From positions 62,001 to 126,000 of the forward strand of contig NZ_JACNMO010000005.1 of assembly GCF_020622345.1 (NCBI RefSeq): 64,000 nucleotides of DNA. Direction: 5' to 3'. This document shows positions 1 through 8,355 of this stretch, in pieces. The position numbers were made by a program, and so were the translations under genes. How positions within the stretch are numbered: position 1 is the first letter of the stretch; each line of letters starts with the position of its first letter. The notes beneath the pieces were generated by a model. It was not told the DNA's origin. It saw only the letters and a list, made by a program, of their open reading frames with translations, and did not search any database. The DNA comes from Roseobacter weihaiensis. GTDB lineage: Bacteria; Pseudomonadota; Alphaproteobacteria; Rhodobacterales; Rhodobacteraceae.

Positions 1-79
1 TCCAGCGCACTCTAGCCGGATCAAGTGGTATCCCCGCCAGGGCAGGCGATCACAAAAATAGCGATCCGGTGGGGTAAAC

Positions 80-2188
80 ATGATCCGATCCATTGTAGTG
101 GGAAGTGCTTCGATGTGGGCTGCGACGGTTGCCCACGGCCAAGAGACAGCCGTTCCTTTTGACCTGGGCACACTGGTTCTGCAGGGCGAATTGCAGGACC
201 GGACACTGCAGGACAGCCCGACCTCCGCTGCCATCGAAACCGGTGAAGATCTCGAAGAACGTGGAGAGACGAACCTAAAGGACGTGATCGAACGAACGCC
301 CGGTGTATCCTCCAGTTTTGGCGAACGGGGCTTTGTCATTCGTGGCATAGACCAAAGCGGCGTGGGCGGCGGCGGGGCGGGTAAGCTCGTCTCGACACAG
401 GTCGATGGCGTTGCCTTGCCCGGCAATCAAGCCACATTTTTTGGCCCCTTTTCCACCTGGGACCTCGACCAGGTAGAGATTCTGCGCGGCCCGCAATCCA
501 CGCAGCAGGGTCGCAATGCGCTGGCAGGTGCGATTGTCTTGCGATCAAAAGACCCGGTTTTCGAACAGGAGTACCGGCTGCGGTCCGAGATCGGGTCGCG
601 TGATTTCAGCCGCATTGCCCTTGTTGCAAACACGCCGCTGTCGGACACTGTGGCACTCCGCTTTTCCGCGGAAAGGATCCGAAGTGACGGCTATGTCTTT
701 AACGCCACACGCAATGAAGATGCCAATCCGGAGGAAACCGACACCTATCGCGCCAAGCTGCTTTGGGAACCGGTCAATAACTTCAGCGCGACGTTCTCCT
801 TCAGCCGAACCGATAATTTCGGTGGTGAGGATACCATCAATCGCACCTCGTCACCCAGTGGGGAGGTTGTCACGCTTGATCTGCCGACACGCGAAGGGTC
901 GCGGCATGATATCTGGGGGCTGCGCACGGAGTGGGGGATCTCGGACAGGCTGACGCTGGAGACCGAGACAAGCTATTACACGCAGGACTATGTCCGTTCC
1001 GAGGACGGAGACGATACCCCGATTTTCCTGGGTTCCTTCGAGCGGCGGGTCGATACAGAAGTTTTCGAACAGGATGTGCGGCTGCGGTTTGAGACCAGCG
1101 GGGTCACCGGCGTGTTGGGGTTGTTCTATAGTGAGATCAAGGAGAAGCGCCCAGCCAACTTCATTGTGGACACGGGCTTTTCCCTCGGCGGAACACCTGG
1201 CAGTGCCAACGGGGTTTTCGTGGATCGTTTCACCGATTTCGCCACAGACGTCACCAACATCGCGATCTTTGGCGAGGCCGACATTCGGGCAGACGATATT
1301 CTGAACGGTTTGTCGTTCACCGTTGGCGCGCGCTATGACTACGAGGAATTTGCCTTTGATCAGATCACGACGTATTCGCTCCCCCTGCCAGCTCCCTTTA
1401 CCAATTCCGCCGCACAGGGCGAGACCTCCTTTGACGCCTTCCTGCCCAAGATCGGAGCGACCTACGAATTCACTGAAAACCAGGCGGTGAGTTTCACGAT
1501 CCAACGCGGCTATCGCTCGGGGGGGTCGAGTGTGAATATCGCGGGGGAACTGTCGAACTTCGACCCGGAATTCACAACCAACTACGAACTGGCCTACCGC
1601 GGGAGCTTTTACGAGGACCGGCTGTTGGTTGGGGCCAACGTGTTTTATGCCGACTGGGAGGATCAGCAAGTGAGCCGGTTCATCGGGTTTGTGCCCAGCG
1701 GACAGCCGGATTTCGAGGTGGTGAATGCGGGCGAATCGCGCATGTGGGGCGGTGAATTGTCCCTCGAAGGCGAGGTGAGCGAGAGGCTCGCCCTCTATGG
1801 TTCTGCTGCCTATGCCAAAACGGAATTCGTTGATTTCGTCAACGATGGTGTACAGCTGAAAGGCAATTCCTTTCCTTTTTCGCCAGAAGTGACCCTTGCA
1901 CTTGGCGGGCGTTACAGCTGGGACAACGGCCTGTCGCTTGGGATCGATGCCTCCTACACCGACGGCAGTTTTTTCGATGTGGAGAACACAGCCGCACAGC
2001 GCAGCGATGATCGTTGGCTGGTGAATGCGCAGCTGACCTATGCCTTCGACGACTGGCTTTTGGGGCTGTATGCGCGGAATATATTTGACGAGGAATATGC
2101 GACATCTCGCTCCACAAGCAATGGGACAACGCTGGAGCGTATCGGAGAGCCGCGCACCGTTGGGCTTTATGTTCAGCGATACTTTTGA
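80..2188 (+). CDS. TonB-dependent outer-membrane receptor
   Basis: This 702-residue protein has the order of a TonB-dependent receptor. A signal peptide covers about residues 1-20. A plug domain follows, with the motifs LKDVIERTPGV, RGFVIRGID and VEILRGPQSTQQGRNALAG, and then a long beta-barrel that ends in an aromatic residue (VQRYF). It should import a siderophore or another scarce ligand through the outer membrane using TonB energy. The start is supported by GGTGGGG eight bases upstream of the ATG. The convergent operon next to it encodes TonB, ExbB and ExbD, which fits as its energy source. The ligand cannot be read from the sequence. No heme-receptor features stand out here, unlike the heme-locus receptor near 51 kb. 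Confidence 0.93.
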   Translation: MIRSIVVGSASMWAATVAHGQETAVPFDLGTLVLQGELQDRTLQDSPTSAAIETGEDLEERGETNLKDVIERTPGVSSSFGERGFVIRGIDQSGVGGGGAGKLVSTQVDGVALPGNQATFFGPFSTWDLDQVEILRGPQSTQQGRNALAGAIVLRSKDPVFEQEYRLRSEIGSRDFSRIALVANTPLSDTVALRFSAERIRSDGYVFNATRNEDANPEETDTYRAKLLWEPVNNFSATFSFSRTDNFGGEDTINRTSSPSGEVVTLDLPTREGSRHDIWGLRTEWGISDRLTLETETSYYTQDYVRSEDGDDTPIFLGSFERRVDTEVFEQDVRLRFETSGVTGVLGLFYSEIKEKRPANFIVDTGFSLGGTPGSANGVFVDRFTDFATDVTNIAIFGEADIRADDILNGLSFTVGARYDYEEFAFDQITTYSLPLPAPFTNSAAQGETSFDAFLPKIGATYEFTENQAVSFTIQRGYRSGGSSVNIAGELSNFDPEFTTNYELAYRGSFYEDRLLVGANVFYADWEDQQVSRFIGFVPSGQPDFEVVNAGESRMWGGELSLEGEVSERLALYGSAAYAKTEFVDFVNDGVQLKGNSFPFSPEVTLALGGRYSWDNGLSLGIDASYTDGSFFDVENTAAQRSDDRWLVNAQLTYAFDDWLLGLYARNIFDEEYATSRSTSNGTTLERIGEPRTVGLYVQRYF

Positions 2189-2197
2189 CGGCTTCGT

Positions 2198-2515
2198 ATG
2201 ACGGTCATCGCGCTCGTTATCAGCCTCGGGGCCGTTGCATGGCTTGCGCGCCATGATCCAAAGCGACGCAGGTCGTCCGGGTTGGCACCTGTCGTGCCCC
2301 GCATATCCGCAAGGTGGGTGTGGTTCATCGCATTGGCCCCGGGCGGGATACTGGCGGTCTTGGGCGAGGCGGCGAGCCTGTTTTTGTGGATGGGCGGTCT
2401 ATCCGCCTTCGGATGGGTGGTCGTGGCCATATCACCCGCCGCCTATCGCCGCTGGCTGGCAAGGTTGAGAGTTTGGGGGGCGGCGCTGCGGGCACGCATT
2501 GGGGTATCCAGGTAA
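2198..2515 (+). CDS. Small inner-membrane protein downstream of the TonB receptor
   Basis: The 105-residue product begins 9 bases after the receptor stop codon. It has an N-terminal hydrophobic segment (about residues 2-16), a basic linker (HDPKRRR) and two more hydrophobic stretches at about 40-57 and 63-80, ending in an arginine-rich tail. Spacing and strand imply co-transcription with the receptor. Short membrane proteins often follow TonB-dependent receptors in proteobacteria, so a role in ligand passage across the inner membrane is possible. No family was recognised with certainty, and the function is unknown. Confidence 0.6.
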   Translation: MTVIALVISLGAVAWLARHDPKRRRSSGLAPVVPRISARWVWFIALAPGGILAVLGEAASLFLWMGGLSAFGWVVVAISPAAYRRWLARLRVWGAALRARIGVSR

Positions 2516-2628
2516 ACCTCCCACCCCTGCCCGCAAAGCGGCGTCAGTTACAACGTATCCTGCAACCCCGCGTTCCACATGTCGCGCGATGTCGGCTGTA
2601 GCATTACCCGGCCTGCCGATTGCGCCCC

Positions 2629-3621
2629 TTAGCGACCTCTGATCCTGATCGCGAACTGCCGTTGCGCGCCCAAGGGGGGTGGCGGAAAGGGCGCGGCCTT
2701 TTGAATGACGCGCAGGGCCGCATCATCAAGCGCGCTGGACCCGGATGTCCGCGCCACGGAGACACTGGCCAGACCGCCGTTGCCCGAGATCGAGAAGGCA
2801 ACGGTTGTCACGCCGCGGCTGTTGACCCGGGGTTTCGAGACACGCGAGATGCGCCGCATGATCTCGCCGGGGTAATTGCTGGCGGCGGCATTGCCGCTTT
2901 GTGAGGCTTGCTGACCGCTATTGCCTTGGGTTGTCGCTTGCTGGGTGCTGGCACCATCTGCTGCGCCCTGGGTATTGTTGACCTGCGCATTGCCGCGAGC
3001 GGACTGCACGGCTTCAGCCTGTCTCTGGGCGGCTTCAGCCTGCCGTTCCCGCGCTTGCGCTGCAAGTGCCGGATCGCGTTGCCTCGGGCGGGCAGATACC
3101 CGCGGCAGATTGTCCTCGGGGTCGGTGGAAGGTAGTGTTTCGGGCGCACTGGCGGGTGGGGCTTCGGTGGGAGTTTCCGATGCCCGTGGTGCGTTTGGCC
3201 GGAGAGGTTGTTCCGGGGCAACCGGCGTTGGGGGGGGCAGTGCTGCAACAACTGGATCGTCTGAGAGCGACGGCGGTACAGGCGTTGGCGTGGCCTGGGC
3301 CGTTGTCTGCGGTAGGGCGTCCGGCTGGGGCGCCAGGCGGGAGGTGATGGGAGGTTGAACAGATGGCGTTTGCTGCGGCGCTTCCGCTGCCGGCGCTGTG
3401 CGGTCCGGCTGCACGGGGTCAGCAATGTCCTGCACGGTTTCGGCGGTCATTGTCCCGGCGACCATGTCTGCAAAGCTTGACCCGACACGGGCCTCGGGAG
3501 CTTCACCTGCGCCCGCCATCAAAACAGGCTCCTCTGCGGCCCTGAAGTTGGACACCCCGACAAGCAGGGCAGCGGCCAGAAGGATGGATATGGCTTTGGC
3601 CAGAGGTGAGCTTGCAATCAT
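2629..3621 (-). CDS. tonB: Energy transducer TonB
   Basis: The 330-residue protein has one N-terminal transmembrane helix (about residues 8-27). A long proline- and alanine-rich periplasmic segment covers about 60-165, and a glutamine/asparagine-rich stretch about 185-250. The C-terminal TonB domain (about 255-330) carries PGEIMRRISRV, GVTTVAFSI and DDAALRVIQKAAPFPPPP. It couples the ExbB/ExbD proton channel to outer-membrane receptors. The start codon overlaps the stop of the second exbD gene, so it is the last gene of a five-gene operon. The target receptor may be the adjacent TonB-dependent receptor or the heme receptor of this window. Confidence 0.9.
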   Translation of the reverse strand: MIASSPLAKAISILLAAALLVGVSNFRAAEEPVLMAGAGEAPEARVGSSFADMVAGTMTAETVQDIADPVQPDRTAPAAEAPQQTPSVQPPITSRLAPQPDALPQTTAQATPTPVPPSLSDDPVVAALPPPTPVAPEQPLRPNAPRASETPTEAPPASAPETLPSTDPEDNLPRVSARPRQRDPALAAQARERQAEAAQRQAEAVQSARGNAQVNNTQGAADGASTQQATTQGNSGQQASQSGNAAASNYPGEIMRRISRVSKPRVNSRGVTTVAFSISGNGGLASVSVARTSGSSALDDAALRVIQKAAPFPPPPLGAQRQFAIRIRGR

Positions 3622-4010
3622 CGCAAGCTCCTTTCGGTAACGATTATAATACGTTCTGCCCCTGCCGCGCGCAAATCGCGGGTCAGGGTGACCAATGTCT
3701 GTGCCGGCAGATCCCGGTCCGGCACAAGTCGGATAGTCTGACGGTCGTCCTCCGCCAGACTGTCGAAGAAGCGCTGGATATCCGGTTGATCTGTACCGCG
3801 AAAGGCCAACCTTCCATCGGCATGGATCACCAGGGTATCGGGTGGGGCGCGTCCCTCCAGTTCAGTTGTCTTGACCAGCGAAAGCGTCCGGTCGAGAGGG
3901 TGTGACAGGGTGCCAGCCACCATGAAAAAGACCAGCATCAAGAAAACGATGTTGATCAGCGCAATGGTTGGTTCACGCTGTGATTTTGCGGGGGCCTGCC
4001 TGCGCACCAT
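3618..4010 (-). CDS. Second ExbD-like protein, channel aspartate replaced by asparagine
   Basis: This 130-residue protein of the ExbD/TolR family has one N-terminal transmembrane helix (about residues 15-37) and a periplasmic domain. The start is the ATG giving MVRRQ, which immediately follows the first exbD; an in-frame extension upstream would overlap that gene completely. In the helix the usual LIDVIFLLL motif reads ALINIVFLML, so the conserved membrane aspartate needed for proton flow in characterised ExbD/TolR proteins is asparagine. It probably forms a mixed dimer with the upstream ExbD, which keeps the aspartate. It overlaps the tonB start by 4 bases. Confidence 0.85.
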   Translation of the reverse strand: MVRRQAPAKSQREPTIALINIVFLMLVFFMVAGTLSHPLDRTLSLVKTTELEGRAPPDTLVIHADGRLAFRGTDQPDIQRFFDSLAEDDRQTIRLVPDRDLPAQTLVTLTRDLRAAGAERIIIVTERSLR

Positions 4011-4011
4011 C

Positions 4012-4389
4012 TCAAACCCCCAGAACGCTGACGCGGAGCGCGGGCAGCCTGCGGAGCGCCACCAGCAGGTCTGTAAGGCGTTGCGCATCAACATCTTCTG
4101 CCAGGCTGACGAGCAAGACGGTGCCGTCCGGCGCCTCGGCCAGCGCAGAGGTCGGCAAAGTGTCCAGGGCGATCTGGTCGCCGTTAACGCGCACCGTATC
4201 CTGACCCAGTTGCAGGAAAAGCGGTGGTGTGCCGGAGGGGGCCACGGCACCGGAACTCGCGGCTGACAATTCCACTTCTGCAAATTGGGAAAACGTCGAG
4301 GTCAACATGAAAAACAGCAACAACAGGAAAATGACGTCGATTAGGGACGTCATCGACAGCCGCCGCCGTCTGCCCACTGGCCTAGCCAT
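4012..4389 (-). CDS. exbD: ExbD proton-channel subunit
   Basis: The 125-residue ExbD/TolR-family protein begins at MARPVGRRRR, where the ATG overlaps the exbB stop codon. A basic cytoplasmic tip is followed by a transmembrane helix with the family motif MTSLIDVIFLLLLFFML, including the conserved membrane aspartate. The rest (about residues 40-125) is the periplasmic domain. With ExbB it forms the proton channel that drives TonB. A second, aspartate-less ExbD follows directly, suggesting a heteromeric ExbD pair. Confidence 0.9.
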   Translation of the reverse strand: MARPVGRRRRLSMTSLIDVIFLLLLFFMLTSTFSQFAEVELSAASSGAVAPSGTPPLFLQLGQDTVRVNGDQIALDTLPTSALAEAPDGTVLLVSLAEDVDAQRLTDLLVALRRLPALRVSVLGV

Positions 4390-5044
4390 GCGCCGGAACC
4401 ATCTCGGCGTCTGCCGGCTGCGCACCACCCAGAGGGGACAGGATGGTGAGAATGGCTTTGTCTGCCAGCACGCGTTCGGCCTCCATCCGGCTTTCCAGCC
4501 AACTCAATGCCAGGGCGGTTGGCATGGCAACAACCAGCCCGGCCGCCGTGGTCAGAAGCGCGACCCAGATCCCCCCTGCGAGGATGGAAGGATCGACCTG
4601 CGCGCCGGCGTCCTGCAGCGCCTGAAAGGCCGCGATCATACCCAGCACAGTGCCAAAGAGGCCCAGCAGCGGGGCAAGCTGCGCCACTGAATCCAGCATT
4701 CGAAAGCCACGCTCCAGTTTTGCAAAACGGGCCTCGGTCTCGGATTGCAGGCGGTCAAATGTCACGGCAGAGCCCGACATCGCCATGTTTACAACGGGCG
4801 CAAGATAGCTGGTTGATCGCTCAAGCGCCGCGCGCGCGGCGCTGCGATCCTGTGCGTCCCAGGCGTCAATCGCCTCGGACAGGGCTTTGTGTCGCCCGAC
4901 ACCTGCAACCGCAAACTGCCAGACCTTGTATAGGATCACCGCAAGGGTCAGCACTGCGACCCCCATCAGAATGATGACAACGGGGCCACCCGTTCGGGCA
5001 ATCTCACGCAGTGGATCGAGAAGGGAGATGAAAGACGTATCCAT
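4382..5044 (-). CDS. exbB: ExbB/MotA/TolQ-family proton-channel protein
   Basis: The 220-residue protein starts at MDTSFISLLDPL, whose ATG overlaps the stop of the upstream gene (TAATG). It has three transmembrane segments at about residues 18-40, 110-135 and 150-172. The second and third carry the family motifs LAPLLGLFGTVLGMIAAF and GIWVALLTTAAGLVVAMP. It assembles with ExbD as the inner-membrane motor for TonB-dependent transport. The operon order (periplasmic protein, exbB, exbD, exbD2, tonB) makes TonB energisation much more likely than a Tol-Pal role. Confidence 0.9.
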   Translation of the reverse strand: MDTSFISLLDPLREIARTGGPVVIILMGVAVLTLAVILYKVWQFAVAGVGRHKALSEAIDAWDAQDRSAARAALERSTSYLAPVVNMAMSGSAVTFDRLQSETEARFAKLERGFRMLDSVAQLAPLLGLFGTVLGMIAAFQALQDAGAQVDPSILAGGIWVALLTTAAGLVVAMPTALALSWLESRMEAERVLADKAILTILSPLGGAQPADAEMVPAHG

Positions 5045-5475
5045 TATCCGATCACCTCGACCTCTATACGTGAACTGGGGGTAAAGCCCGCGTCGCAGGC
5101 GGAAGGCGGCAGGCCGTCGCCTTCGCATGTGCTTGCACCATTGAAGAGAACCCGACCCAGCTCGTCACAGGTCAAATCCGGAACGGCAAACTGGCGCACG
5201 CGGGGGCGTTCCGAGGGGAGCGCGCCAAAGTCGAACAAGGTCAGCCGATCGACCTGACCGCTTCGGTCAAACAGAACCGTCTCATAGATCACGCGGTCCA
5301 TGGCTTGGGCAAATCCATTGGTGATCAGGAACGTCAGCGTGCAGCCGTTCTCATGCGGGTCGGCGGCGTTCAGCTCTATGCTGATATTACCGGATGAACT
5401 CGGCTCGTTCGCGGGGGCGAAGCCACCGATGAAAGACACAAGCAGGGCAAATAGATATCGAAAAGCGCGTTGCAT
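5044..5475 (-). CDS. Small exported protein leading the exbB-exbD-tonB operon
   Basis: The 143-residue product begins at MQRAFRYLFALL, with a signal peptide of about 22 residues ending near FAPANE. The mature part has four cysteines (in the GCTLTF, DLTCDEL, ASTCEGD and SACDAG contexts), which could form two disulfides in the periplasm. It is the first gene of the operon and its stop overlaps the exbB start, so translation is probably coupled. Proteins of this kind are found in front of exbB in other Rhodobacteraceae, but I know no assigned function. A periplasmic accessory of the TonB motor is an inference from position. Confidence 0.75.
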   Translation of the reverse strand: MQRAFRYLFALLVSFIGGFAPANEPSSSGNISIELNAADPHENGCTLTFLITNGFAQAMDRVIYETVLFDRSGQVDRLTLFDFGALPSERPRVRQFAVPDLTCDELGRVLFNGASTCEGDGLPPSACDAGFTPSSRIEVEVIG

Positions 5476-5755
5476 GATCGCTCCGTAAGCTACAGAAGGC
5501 CGGGCTACCTGGCTGAACGAACGAACGTCGACGGCTTGGTCACAGTGTTGCATATGTCCGAGATGACAATCCCGGCCGCTTTACACCTTGGTCAAGGGCT
5601 ACCAAAAGTTTATCGTGACTGCAATCCTGACTTTTATACTAAGAAATTTTTACGTTGCGGCAGGAAGCTGATCGTTACCAGAAGACATCTCCGACGGATT
5701 TCGGCGGCCCTTCAGAGCTGACAGCTGACAGGCAACGGTTCGGCCCCACGAACAG

Positions 5756-6052
5756 TCAATTGACCAAGGCGATTTCGCCTCTTGCGCCCAATAGCCCTTT
5801 GTCAATTTGACCGTTCTCAATCTTGCTGACCTTCTCTGTATCTCGTTCGGCATCAGCCACGCGGACAACAACTCTCCGCAGCGACACCTCCAATTCCGGG
5901 TGGGAAACCATCTCGTTCTGCCAAGGTTGCAGTGCCCCCTGTAACTTGCTCAAGAACCTGACCTCATCGATCCGCCAGCCCGCTTCCCGCGGTTGGGTGC
6001 GGATTGCTGTGATCGACATCACGACCCGCTCCCGCGATCTGGCTTCGATCAC
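5756..6052 (-). CDS. Small hypothetical protein coupled to the MFS gene
   Basis: A 98-codon reading frame starts with GTG overlapping the MFS stop codon (GTGA). The product is hydrophilic and contains MSITAIRTQPREAG and LRRVVVRVADAERD. There is no signal peptide, membrane segment or motif that I recognise. The coupled start supports expression with the exporter, but the frame could also be chance. An alternative start is the internal ATG giving MSITAIR. Confidence 0.35.
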   Translation of the reverse strand: MIEARSRERVVMSITAIRTQPREAGWRIDEVRFLSKLQGALQPWQNEMVSHPELEVSLRRVVVRVADAERDTEKVSKIENGQIDKGLLGARGEIALVN

Positions 6053-7330
6053 TTGAAGCCTCTACCAAGCGGACGCCATGAAAGGATCGCCAGGACAAAG
6101 ACCCCGCCTGCCGCAACAAGAAAAGGCACCGTCAGTGCAGTTTCGCGTCCGAATGAGCGCTGCGCAAGGTTCACGATGGCCCCAGAAGCCACCAGACCAA
6201 GAGGCATCATCCCCCAGGCAAAGGGCCGGTAAACGCTGTTGACCCGTCCCATGATCGCGTCCGGTACATTTCGCTGGCGATATGAAATGGAAAGCGTGTT
6301 CCAGACGATACCGCTGAGATAGAAGAAAAACATTGCAACAGCGACGATGATCGGCCCCGGCGCGAAGGCGATCAACAGGAACATCGGCGCGCAGGCCAGG
6401 TTCATCCATTGGGCCAGCACACCGGTCTTGAAAACCTTCAGCAGGGGCGCGACGATTACGCCACCAACGACACCGCCGATGGCTCCGACCGCGAGGATCA
6501 GCCCGTAGGTCGTCGCCCCTGCACTGAGGTTCTCCTGAATATGCAGTACGAGCGCAATAACGGCCATTTCGGCAAAGAAATTCCAAAAGCCCGTGATAAG
6601 AACCAGAACGCGGAGCATTGAGTGCCGTGCCACAAAGCGGAACCCCTCGGCCAAATCGGCCCGCCAAGCGCGCGGTTTCTGCGCGTGCGGTTTGAAATCT
6701 CCGATCAGGGATCCCGTCAGAAGGGCGGCGAACAACAACGCCACAGCAACCATGAGGAAGGGCAAGGGGATAAAAACCGCGACAAGAAAGGCCCCGATTG
6801 CAGGGCCAGCCATACTGTTTCCGGCGGTCTCGATGCTGCCCAGAAGCCCATTCGCGCGCTCCAGGTTGCCTGACGGAACAATGCTGGGAAGCATCGACTG
6901 TGCCGCGTTGTCCCGTGCAACCTCCGCACAGCCGATAACGAAGCCAAGACATAGCAAGCTACCATAAAGGGAAACATGGCCAACGCCTTCCAAGGACGGC
7001 TCCATAAGCGGCAGGCTCAACACCATCGCGCCCCCCCGCCACGCCATAGGCGAAGGTGCGGACAAGGTCGCAGAACACAATCAGACGCCTGCGATCCGTG
7101 TGGTCTGCCAGCAGGCCCGAGGGCAAAGCGAACAGAACCCAAGGGACGCGCAACGCCGCAGGCAGCATTGCGATCCAGAGCGGGTCGCGGGTCAGAAGCG
7201 AGGCGGTCCAAGCCCAGGCAATAACAGCGATCCCGTCACCAAGATTTGCAAGACCGACCGCCGCGCCGAACCGTGCGAAGGCGCCCCGCTGTCCGGTATT
7301 TGGATCATCCTGTGCCGCGATCTCTGTCAC
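6049..7330 (-). pseudogene. MFS exporter gene with one frameshift
   Basis: Together the two frames encode a full-length major facilitator of about 427 residues, of the MFS_3/EntS-like exporter type. The N-terminal part starts at the GTG at 7330 (AAAGGA eight bases upstream) and reads GAAVGLANLGDGIAV and LLADHTDRRRLIVF. Near 7031-7037 the frame changes at a run of seven C (G on the coding strand). The rest continues in another frame through SYRQRNVPDAIMGRVNS to the stop at 6049. All later helices look intact, so this is either a one-base read error or a recent inactivation. The promoter has a SoxR-type operator, so export of a redox-active compound is a reasonable inference. Confidence 0.75.
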
Positions 7331-7363
7331 AAACGAATCCTTTCTGGGACTTGACGTTGGTTG

Positions 7364-7394
7364 TTGATACCGCCTCAAGCTAAGTTGAGGTCAA
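7364..7394 (-). promoter_or_regulatory. SoxR-type promoter and soxbox
   Basis: Positions 7373-7390 read CCTCAAGCTAAGTTGAGG, one central mismatch pair away from the canonical soxbox CCTCAAGTTAACTTGAGG. On the minus strand it lies between a -35 element TTGACC (7394-7389) and a -10 element TATCAA (7369-7364), separated by exactly 19 bases. That overlong spacer is the hallmark of MerR/SoxR-controlled promoters. It drives the MFS gene and sits just upstream of the decayed soxR on the other strand. Confidence 0.85.
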
Positions 7395-7395
7395 G

Positions 7396-7807
7396 AGGTT
7401 GGGCGCACTGACGTCGGCGGGCGAATTGGCGATAGGTGAAGTCGCGAAACGCATAGGCGTCTGCGTGACAGCATGGCCTATTTAAAAGTGGAAAGACGCC
7501 CTCCGGTCGCAACGCTGAGCTCCAAATCACCGGGGCCATCCTCCGCGCAACCTCATCCGGCGCATCACGGCTGTCCAGATCCCCCAACGGGCCGGTTTAT
7601 CGCCGACCCAGATTGCGGATATCGTCGGCCAACCGCCGAAGGACCGCGACATTTCCGCCGACGACCGGGGCGCGCGCAAACCTTTTGGCCTGAGGATCTG
7701 ACAGCGCGGACAGAGCTTCTGACAAACCCTCGTGATAGATGGATAGGCTGCGTCGGCCGCGATTGCCTTCTCTTCCGTGAAGGCCCGGTTCGGGGAAGGG
7801 ATGAAGT
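7396..7807 (+). pseudogene. soxR: Decayed soxR (MerR-family redox sensor)
   Basis: Pieces of a SoxR protein are readable in two frames. From 7408 the frame gives an intact MerR helix-turn-helix start (LAIGEVAKRIGV), then ALRSQR, APNHRGHPPRNLIRRI and QIADIVGQPPKDRDISADD, interrupted by stop codons at about 7483 and 7514. The C-terminal part lies in another frame from about 7700 (DLTARTELLTNPRDRWIGC). The iron-sulfur cysteine cluster, normally CIGCGCLSLKDCPL, is now CVGRDCLLFREGPV, so two of the four cysteines are lost. Stops, frameshifts and lost ligands together show true decay, not a read error. Confidence 0.85.
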
Positions 7808-8355
7808 CAGTTTCCGAGTGGGGCGAAGGTCGACCAAGGGTTTTTCGCGGCTGGAGTTCAGACCATGCGTGACTCGATGCGGCGGCGCATCCGAGGGGGC
7901 TTTGGGTCCAGGATGAGCGACGCTGCAACCCAGACCAAAGCCTCCGGATTTCCCGACATCCAAGACCGCTGAAACATCCTCGAGCAACCTGATTTTGTCT
8001 GGAAAGCTGATTAGACAGTCGCTCTTTTGCTACAAATCTGAGTTACTCTGCCTCTCCGATTGAAGCGCCACCCACTTGCATAGCGCGTTCCTTGAGAAGC
8101 GTAAGCCCATGACATTGGCCTGCTGGGCGAAGCATTCCAGACATGGTGCAATTTCCGGAGGCGATATTCGGACACCGTACCAGCGGCAAGACCAAACCTG
8201 ATGATCAGCATTGGGGGACCTCGGCAAGGATTGCCACGCGATTGACATTCGGACCTCTTGCTGTCTGCGCCGTCCTGTGTTGACAATCAGGGGGCAGCGG
8301 CACTTCCTGCCTTTTCCGAATTTTATTTCAAGGTTGAACTGGACGGTATGATATT
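7808..8355. other. Non-coding or decayed stretch
   Basis: About 550 bases between the soxR remnant and the histidine kinase gene. Short reading frames occur on both strands, but none has a convincing start, composition or family motif. The last 50 bases before the kinase start are AT-rich and probably hold its promoter. Confidence 0.4.

Noticed and set aside
851-2254. 467-codon open frame antisense to the TonB receptor gene
   Set aside because: It is a shadow of the receptor coding frame in GC-rich DNA, with no ribosome-binding site or recognisable domain.
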